A stretch of DNA of 64,000 nt from Mesodorylaimus sp. YZB2_4 (lineage: Eukaryota > Nematoda > Enoplea > Dorylaimida > Dorylaimidae), in assembly GCA_030248295.1 (NCBI GenBank), contig JASANH010000770.1:496001-560000 (forward strand), read 5' to 3'. Shown here piece by piece: positions 56,701 through 64,000 of the stretch. How positions within the stretch are numbered: position 1 is the stretch's first letter; each line of letters begins with the position of its first letter. The notes beneath the pieces are model-generated. The model was not told where the DNA came from and did no database searches. It saw nothing but the letters and a program-made list of their open reading frames with translations. The translations under genes were made by a program, and so were the position numbers.

Positions 56701-57605
56701 TTTCATGAGGAACAGGATTTAAAACCCTTCTTGATCTGATGCTACTGAAAATTTTTATTGCATTTTTTCTCTCTTAGTGGAAAAATAAGAAAAATCGCAG
56801 AAATAATTTAAAGGATTCTCTCCAGTCGTTTTCAACCTGGCATCTTCAAAAATCTCTTTACATGCAAATAAGTCTGCTAGCAAGCAGGAAGCGAGCAGCT
56901 AGTGTCCTAACGCGAATGATGTGTACCTGCAGCACTACATATATCCCGCGAAATTTGAAAATTGAGCATTTTTACAGGCAAATTTATGAAATTTCTGCCT
57001 CGTGGCGTGAGCAATTGAGTACCATCAGTGTTCAGCTTCTGGCGTTCGCATTCTTTTAAAATGGGGCCTTTGCTGAAGCTGACTTTTTGTTTCACAGATG
57101 AAGCTCAAAGCTCAAATGTGCTTTAAAGCCAAGAAGACCGCTGGAAATACTCACTAGCTCTGTCGTCAAGTAGATGTCTGTGAGGCCACTGTGCGTTTTG
57201 GTGCTTTGTTGCACTGACCAATCCTGCAGGCGCCTCCACCCGTTTCACTTTTTGTGGTTTCCGAGATGATTTTTGCGAAGTGTGATGACTCCAATAGAGG
57301 ACTCAGTAACTGTTTTTATGCACTAATTAGTTCAAGAAAACAAATATTAGTTTAGGTACTGCCTGTAGGACTTCTGCTGGAGTCCACACATTCTTCCGCT
57401 CGCTGCAAAGTAGAAAATGTGCCCTAGTCAGAACAGTCCAGTGCAAGGCCAACGCATTATGACTTTCCATTCCTTCAGCATCCAATAACCAATTTACTGT
57501 GGACTAGCCATCGCAGTTCTTAACATTTCTGTGATCTGTGACCCCATTTACTGCACGACAACGTGCTCGGGTGACGTAAAATGGCAAATAGTTACATAAA
57601 ACATG
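53777..57605. other. Intergenic, upstream of kazrin
   Basis: About 3.8 kb between the kazrin 5' end and the 3' end of the mucin-like gene. The part next to kazrin (53777-54060) is GC-richer and probably contains its promoter and 5' UTR. I see no coding gene; the short frames have no support. Confidence 0.55.
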
Positions 57606-59144
57606 TCAAATAAAAATGCCCTTATCACTTTTCTTTTTTTCTGGGCGCACACCAGCCACTACTCCGATGCAACAGACCCCCAAGCCAAAACAGCTACCAG
57701 CGATCAATGCGATAGCCCATAATGGAACTGCATTGCATGGGCAGCTCACGACACGATCTTCCACAGGCTCACATTCGTTCGGGCTGAGCTGGGTCGTCAA
57801 AACTGCGGATCCTGACACCACTGCGCCAGTTGGCGGGCGAGTCAGCTTTTCTAATTGTCCCGCTGTGCTTGACTTGATATTAGATAAAATTGGCGTGGGA
57901 GTTATCTTATCGATTTCTCCAGCGGGCTTTCCTGAATTAGGACTGATTATCGCCTGGTTCGGCTGATTGCCCACTGCAGTTGGGCTACCGCTCTGGCGGT
58001 TTTCGTTGTTTGATCCGTTGCTAGCTGGGCTCATGGGAGTTGTTACAGAATCAGGCGCCGCAGTTTTACCTTGGCTTGGTTCTTTATGGGTCACCTGTCC
58101 CTGCAATGACCCTGTCCCACCAGCCGCTTTGCTCGGATTGACAACTGCAGTGGTCGACTTCTGGTCAATCGCTATACTCCAGCTCCCATCGCTGCTTCCT
58201 TTCGTTTCAGGTGCATTGCTAGATGCTGTCTTGCTGTCTTGATTTTGCAACCCAGTCGGCTTGTTGGATGATAAGTCAGGTGCATTCTGGTTGTTTCCTT
58301 GGGTGAGTCCTGGGCCAAAAGACGGTGCAAATTGAACTGTGGCGTTCGCACTGCTAGAACCTGTCAGTGCCACATTAGTGTCGAGGCTGAGACCTCCTGC
58401 CGATGTTTCTGTTGCATATGAGTTATCAGTAATTTGCGAAGCTGCTTGTCGCATGGGTGTTTGACCTGGGGTAGTTGGAGGCACCTGTGTTACTTTGTTT
58501 GGTGATGATTGCGTTGGCATCGAAGACAGGTGCAGACCTGGAGTGGCCACTACTTGAGTGAGTCCTGGTTGGTCCGTGGAATCCACCGTAATGTTCTTCG
58601 TCTGATCTAGGGTATCAGGATTAGCGCCGAACAATTGCGGGTTTGTGCCGATGGCATGATTGGCTGACGTGGCTAATACATTTGCAATTGGCTGTGTGTT
58701 CAACCGTGTTATCTTCGCTCCTACAAATTTAGGGGTTGATGGAACGATTGCGGAATCGCGTAAAGTAGTGTTGCGTGTTGCACGGTCTGCTGTAACAGGG
58801 TTAGCCATAACAGGCGAAACCATCGAAACCATGTGAGAAGCAATATCGCTCCCATTGAATGCGCCAATTGAATTTGGAACCGTGTAGCCAGTCAATCCTT
58901 TGCTGAATTGAGTGGAGAGTGCATTTATCGATCGTTTTTGAGTCTTTGCCTGATCTCTCGATGTTGTCAGATCAAAGAAATTGGTTACATGGTCCGATGG
59001 ATTGATTGGCATTGAAAATATCCCAGTCTGTAATGAATCTGTTATGGGTTGAACAGTTGTGCTTCCAGTGTTCGAGATTTGAGAAGCAGCGCTTGCGAAA
59101 ATGGAAATCCAAATAAAAAGTATGGCAAGCTCAGGAATATTCAT
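57606..59144 (-). CDS. Mucin-like type I membrane protein
   Basis: A single 512-residue frame. It starts with a hydrophobic signal peptide (about residues 1-20, cleavage probably near SAASQ). Residues about 22-450 are rich in Ser, Thr, Pro, Asn, Gln and Gly with almost no Cys, as in densely O-glycosylated or disordered surface proteins, and have several N-x-S/T sites. A compact Cys cluster (NECEP then SCPCNAVP, pattern C-x8-C-x-C) lies just outside one transmembrane helix (about residues 474-497). The tail is short and basic (RPEKKKSDK). I recognise no named family. An acceptor-like site (acctttag) ends 7 bases before the ATG, so a 5' leader intron or trans-splicing is possible. Open frames on the opposite strand are shadows of its repetitive composition. 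A cell-surface or lumenal coat role is inferred. Confidence 0.8.
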   Translation of the reverse strand: MNIPELAILFIWISIFASAASQISNTGSTTVQPITDSLQTGIFSMPINPSDHVTNFFDLTTSRDQAKTQKRSINALSTQFSKGLTGYTVPNSIGAFNGSDIASHMVSMVSPVMANPVTADRATRNTTLRDSAIVPSTPKFVGAKITRLNTQPIANVLATSANHAIGTNPQLFGANPDTLDQTKNITVDSTDQPGLTQVVATPGLHLSSMPTQSSPNKVTQVPPTTPGQTPMRQAASQITDNSYATETSAGGLSLDTNVALTGSSSANATVQFAPSFGPGLTQGNNQNAPDLSSNKPTGLQNQDSKTASSNAPETKGSSDGSWSIAIDQKSTTAVVNPSKAAGGTGSLQGQVTHKEPSQGKTAAPDSVTTPMSPASNGSNNENRQSGSPTAVGNQPNQAIISPNSGKPAGEIDKITPTPILSNIKSSTAGQLEKLTRPPTGAVVSGSAVLTTQLSPNECEPVEDRVVSCPCNAVPLWAIALIAGSCFGLGVCCIGVVAGVRPEKKKSDKGIFI

Positions 59145-59645
59145 CGCCCTGCTAAAGGTGAACCAGATAATGTTTTAGTAGATTTTTCGCAGCACTCTTC
59201 TGGGAGGCGAGGGTTTTCTGATGTATCTACCTACTCGCACCATGGAAAATAATCAGGTATAAAATTTTTATGGTGTAGAGACCTCAGAAACTCTAGACTT
59301 TACGACATTCACCAAGTAACCAGTACAGAACAGTTTATTTAGCACATACACAACAAACTAAGACGCCCATGGAGTGGGTTATGGAAATAAAAAATCACCA
59401 TGACCACCCCTTGTGATATGTCTTAAAATTAGTGCAAGCCCAATATCGTGAAAGAGGAAGCCTACAAAAACACACAGGAAATAGGAGAAAAAAATGCTGC
59501 AAAGAGTACCTTACTAGAATTCGACTCCCGAAAAAGCTCAATGCCCTAACGGTGTGTGGTTTTTTTGCATGTAACTTGTGTCCTGCATGTATAAATACAT
59601 AGTGCACAAGAGCTGCCCAAAGCACACTCTTTGTGTTCACCATGT
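59145..59645. other. Spacer between the mucin-like and acyltransferase genes
   Basis: About 500 bases holding the 3' UTR of the acyltransferase gene and the 5' leader of the mucin-like gene, both on the minus strand. I see no additional coding exon. Confidence 0.6.
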
Positions 59646-62600
59646 TCACAGAAATACCTCATCGCCTTCGCCGCGGTTGCGAGTATTTTCTCTAGAAATT
59701 TTATCATTGATTACAACTTTGCAATTCGACGGTTCTTGTTTGACAAATAATGCGTTGAATCCCAATGCTGGCATTTCGAATGCCATTGTTGCGAATGAGG
59801 CCAAAACGAGTGTTACGACTGAGCAAATGAAAAATAGGGTGACCTGAAGAAAAAGGTTTCTGTCATCGCGTGATCTAGAAGACATAGCTTGCAGTGTATC
59901 AGTTTTCAGTGCCTCTTAACAGTAACGTGGTCATTTAAGACATGAATTCTTCTTCTTATGAGCAGCATAACCCCCTGCTACAGTTGAAAAGCAGCTTTTA
60001 CGAAAGTCTGCATAAAAAGTTCCTTATTCCACCGGTTTTTGCATTGGCGCAATGTAGTGTACTTGCGCAAAAAATTGACGGCTTAGCGCAAAACTGCGCT
60101 ACTGAGGCGCGAAATTCAAATTCTGTATGCTGAAAAATATAGGGGTACACGGGGAAAACAAATATCTACTCACAGCGCCTAGCATAGATTCGGCGTGATT
60201 GGGATGATCTCCTCCATCCCGCATGCAATAATACACAATGCCATGAATAAGATAGGCGCAATATGATAAGCGACTCAGCGGCAACCAAAATCTCCTTGAT
60301 AAAAACTTGTTGATCGCCTCTACACAACGTTAGAAATTTATGACGTTTCTTCAACATCCATAGCCCGGTGCTTACTTGCGTTGCCGCTAACACATTCATA
60401 AATGACGAAGCACACGAATAATGCCCACAGGGTCCTGGATAGTCCCGAGTATAGGCCATTGAAAACTGGTGGCATATAGTCAACGGCGTATGGGGTGACT
60501 GCATAGGCGAGGAAGAGTGCTGTGGTCAGAGACCAGATAAGGTACCGAGATACCTAAGAACGATGGCACTGTTAGGCTAAAGCGAGAGTTCTACTCCAGT
60601 ACTAACCCAATGCCTGCTGCGTTTTCTTTCCTGAGCCATATTCAGCAAATAATGGCCCATTAGCAGGCCAATAATATATGGACTATATCGGAATGGTGTT
60701 CTCATATAAACTGTGAGTAATGTCTTGATCCATCCATCTGTAGCTCCGTATCTGAAATCAAACTGATCGTGAGTGCCAAAAGGCCATGTCTTAAGATTAA
60801 CTATATCGGCTCTCACATGCCCATGCTGAAACTCTCATGCTTTTACAACAGGAATTTAAAAAACTATCTAAAAATGGTTATTTCTGCAAAAGCAACTAGC
60901 TTTATCATTTTAAGAAAATACCCAAAAAAATTGAATTAAATGTGAAATTTAAAATTGCATCTAAAATGAGATAAGAAAAGCAAATTAATTCAGAGTGCAT
61001 TAGAGAGATTCTCGCATTCAGTTTCTCTCACCGAGAGATCACTCTGTATCTGTTTGAAAAAACAAGACATGCCCACTGCAGAAACATATAGTCAATCAGA
61101 ACATGTGCACTTACTTAGAAAGACCAACAAGCATATTTGGCGGGAAATCGTACTTTGCGTAAACGAAGCCACGCGCACCAATGCAGATGGCAATGAGCAA
61201 CAAGCACAGAATATATGCGGCTTTGGGGTGCCTAAGGCAAGTTATAATCATTATCAGATCTTTGTCCAGATTCAAATTCATTCTGGTCAGCCAATGTTTT
61301 CTCTTATCAGCCGTGCACTCCCGCCATATACCTGATTTCTGTGCTTTTTCGCCCCTCGAATGTACAGATAAAAAGACAAGCAAGAAAGTTAGTGAAAGTG
61401 CCGCTGACCTAGGGTAGATTGATTGATGTATAGCAGACACATCAGATGTCACCTGCACAGCTAAAAGGACATTGGTCGCGGTTTTCTTGGTTCCAGCCAG
61501 TGATTTTAGAATTAGATTTTTGATTCCTCAGGGCTATCCTTGTAAAGAAACTGCGATGTGGGATATATAGAGGTAGAAAATACTGAATAGTATGATCAGA
61601 CTCACTGTATGTACCAGGTTGATCAGGTACTACAGCACTTACACGAGCAGAATGATCAAAATTATGGGGGCCAATGCATAGAGTTGGAAGTCGGCTGCCA
61701 AATACCATGTCCATTGCATGCACTAAAAATGTATTCCAACAAAAAAAAACAACTTGAAAAGTATGTTTTCGTACTGTAGATCCGTAATAATTATTTATAT
61801 ATAGTAAATTTTGCCACCAAGTATCCTTGCAGAAATGGTTTTCAGTTGGCCACATAGGACCACTCCAAATATAGAATACTAGTTCGCTATAGAACCATAT
61901 GACAAGCGCATAAACAGGGGTCAACCTAAAAAATTGCGATGCTTAGGTGATTGTGATGGAACAAATATACAAATACCTGATATAGCGGTAACAATAATAT
62001 CTGACCCAATAACTCACAGTTTTCAGATTTTCTTTTCCATTTGGCTTACGCATTTCTTCAAACCAATTGTACGAGAGAGAAATACCACTTAAGTACACAG
62101 TACCGACATTATGAAATGTGCCATGAGAAAAACGAAATCTTTACTGTCGTACCTGATTACAAAGAATGTATCAACTGCAATTGGTCCAGTTGCAATAACT
62201 GGCTTTATCATTTCAGGGAACCTCCACACAAAAATTGGGTTATCTGCAAAAAAGATACCGCACATGCTGCAATTTCCAGTCTGCCGTCTTTGGTTTTACC
62301 AAAACTCTGAAGGAATTTTTTCTCCTAACGAGGATATTCATGATGCTCACTCTAAATAGTTGATACAATTGACAGAACTCAGGAGTGAATGCATTATCCT
62401 TATTTCTGTATTTCTGTGTACTATAAACAAGTGCATAAAACTATTTTATATAAATGAACATGCTGTATGCAGTATATTCTGATAAAAACAAAATATTTAT
62501 ATTTTTTTAAATAATCAGTGTTATATATATACTGCAAATGTATACATAGTGTTATATAATATAACATATAAAATGTATATACCCCATTATGTATTGTATA

Positions 62601-63852
62601 TTATATATACATAATTATATTCAGTATTGCATATATACTATTTATATATATATAGTACTTTAAAATGTAACATATATGCAGTATATACACTGTATATATA
62701 TTGTATATACCTATGCCATGCATATATATGTATAGTTTTATATAATGCAACATATGTAGACTGTATACATATGTATATTTACATATATATATATGAAAAT
62801 ATATTCCTTACTAGCCCTACATATTGTTGTGTATAATATTTTGAACATTGAAGTTGTCAACTGTGATCAAACTATGGGTTAGCTTTTATCACCGTCAAGA
62901 GCTTGACAAAAGTACGTACCAATCGATTGCATTACGGCAATATTATGGTGAAATATGATACAAAACAACGATATAACCCGCATTCCATGCAGGCAAGAAA
63001 TTTGCCCTGGTATTCTCCTGCTTGAAATCAGTTTAGCTCCGTTTGATAAAAGTGAGACTAAGAATAATAGTCGATATAATTGGCCTAAGAGGCAAAAAAC
63101 TGTTTACAAACGAAAAGATACTGTAAGTATAAGGGAAGCAAAAACTGGAGAAAAATGTTTTCGCACCATGTTTCCCTGATCTGTGAACACCTGTCGTTAC
63201 GATACGGTGCACAGTTGAGCGATTCTTGTTAGACCTTGCGTAAACTCGAAGGAGGTACATATCGACTGTGGTGGCCACAGAAAGTAATAAAGCGAAAGTT
63301 GAGAAAAAGCACCTGAAAAGTGAAAATTGTTCCGACAGACTAAAGTATATTATTCTAAAGCACTCACAATGCGATCATTGCTGACGTGTCTCTTGTGATG
63401 CTTGATCCTGTATGGCAAAGGACGGAAAAGTCGGTTTTGTTGGCCACATTTGAAACTAGAAAGGGAACTTCGCTAATTTAGGAAAATAATGCAAAATTAT
63501 TGGAGGAGATCAGTGATTATTGGTGGGGTATATTCATCAGAAGCGAGGGTATAGCAGGACCTGGCAATAAGCTAAGATTATCTTGTCTCTGATGAATAAA
63601 TATGAAATTCTTCAAAGAAACACTTACTCTCGTTATACAAATCCCCACTAGTGCAAGATTCTGGTGCACATATACCAATTAGAATATCATCCACTGCTCT
63701 TCGTGGAACACTAGCTTGGCAATATCGATACGACAGACGGGATAGGTCCGACTTGGGGAGATTTTGTAAAGTAATGCATTGCTGATATGAACCAATCCAA
63801 TATCGATTTCCATATTCCAGTCCGTTCGGTTTTCGCCCTTGCGAATCCAAGA
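59646..63852 (-). CDS. NRF-6-like membrane acyltransferase (5' end missing)
   Basis: Thirteen exons in transcription order: 63852-63628, 63455-63368, 63312-63235, 63017-62920, 62243-62153, 62087-61977, 61925-61775, 61722-61643, 61231-61115, 60751-60607, 60553-60376, 60319-60174, 59843-59646. Phases all join, giving about 568 residues; the first exon enters in phase 1, so an upstream exon is needed, probably beyond the right edge. The family is the nose-resistant-to-fluoxetine group: a lumenal NRF domain (LDSQGRKPNG, SYQQCITL, IGICAPESCTSGDL) followed by a multi-pass acyltransferase-3 domain (CLHGMRVISLF, HH pair, RLTPVYALVIWFY, SGPMWP, NLLYINNYYG, CMQWTWYLAADFQLY, RTPFRYSPYIIGLLMGHYL, LSRLSYCAYLIHG). 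In worms the family affects lipid or yolk transport and drug response; the substrate here is unknown. The last exon encodes a final membrane helix and a polar tail. Confidence 0.9.
62508..62800. repeat. TA-rich low-complexity block
   Basis: Almost entirely A and T with TATATA iterations and interspersed CATATG, in the acyltransferase intron 62244-62919. The frame at 62627-62836 is an artefact of this composition. Confidence 0.85.
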
Positions 63853-64000
63853 CTAAATGAAACTAAGTTACTGCCTGCTGTGGTAAATTGTGTCAGGAAA
63901 TTTGCAGTATGACATGTCCCTGGCGCAGCTGTCGAAGAATCCAGAGTCGGCTTTACCAAGACGAGGAAACTAGTAAAAGCAACTTTGCATCTTGAATAAA

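Noticed and set aside
57616-58242. Open frames on the plus strand opposite the mucin-like gene.
   Set aside because: They are shadows of the Ser/Thr/Gly/Pro-rich coding strand, with no domain of their own.
59850-59885. A separate small membrane-protein gene starting at Met 59885.
   Set aside because: An acceptor at 59844-59850 joins this helix in phase to the acyltransferase exon ending at 60174, giving the expected C-terminal helix of that family.
62627-62836. A Tyr/Ile-rich 69-residue frame.
   Set aside because: Produced by TA-repeat composition inside an acyltransferase intron.
63853-63959. A coding start of the acyltransferase at the Met codon at 63959.
   Set aside because: A clear acceptor at 63853-63859 shows the sequence upstream is intron; the true first exons must be further upstream, probably off the window.

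Overview
This is a nuclear genome window from an invertebrate animal, almost certainly a bilaterian. The genes have conventional GT-AG introns, several products belong to animal-only families (a kazrin-type triple-SAM protein, rhodopsin-class GPCRs, a nose-resistant-to-fluoxetine acyltransferase), and there is no sign of operons, Shine-Dalgarno sites or other bacterial features. Introns run from 55 bases to about 3.7 kb and intergenic spaces are several kb long and full of decayed repeats, so the genome is not a highly compact one. I cannot name the phylum from the sequence alone.

Layout, left to right. (1) 1-3256, minus strand: an uninterrupted 1085-codon reading frame running off the left edge, with a stonustoxin/SNTX-like N-terminal region, a fibronectin type III domain, a P-loop GTPase domain and a Cys/His-rich tail. 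(2) 6235-16312, plus strand: a 26-exon gene for a 1299-residue ankyrin protein built from six copies of a composite ~200-residue module and closed by a Dpy-30 motif. (3) 17117-18187 and 22330-23475, minus strand: two intronless paralogous adenosine-receptor-like GPCRs. (4) 26906-28218: a MULE-type DNA transposon with tandem-repeat inverted termini, a 9-bp target duplication and an internally deleted FLYWCH/transposase gene. (5) 29392-34619, minus strand: a complete eight-exon PHYHD1 (phytanoyl-CoA dioxygenase domain) gene; one intron holds a mariner fossil that was later hit by a tRNA-derived SINE. (6) 36633-53776, minus strand: an eleven-exon kazrin (KAZN) gene for about 1644 residues, with three SAM domains. 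(7) 57606-59144, minus strand: an intronless mucin-like type I membrane protein. (8) 59646-63852, minus strand: thirteen exons of an NRF-6-like membrane acyltransferase whose 5' end lies beyond the right edge.

The genes are not a functional cluster: the order reads as ordinary animal gene neighbours. Real local relationships are the GPCR tandem pair and the internal duplication history of the ankyrin gene. Non-coding DNA is dominated by old mobile elements: a MULE, a mariner, at least four SINE or SINE-tail copies, two copies of a TA-flanked palindromic element, a sharp 51-bp-arm hairpin, a GATCGG-rich foldback, long C-homopolymers and a TA-rich block.

Exon coordinates given below were worked out by hand from reading frame, splice consensus, phase continuity and family resemblance. 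No transcript evidence or database search was available.
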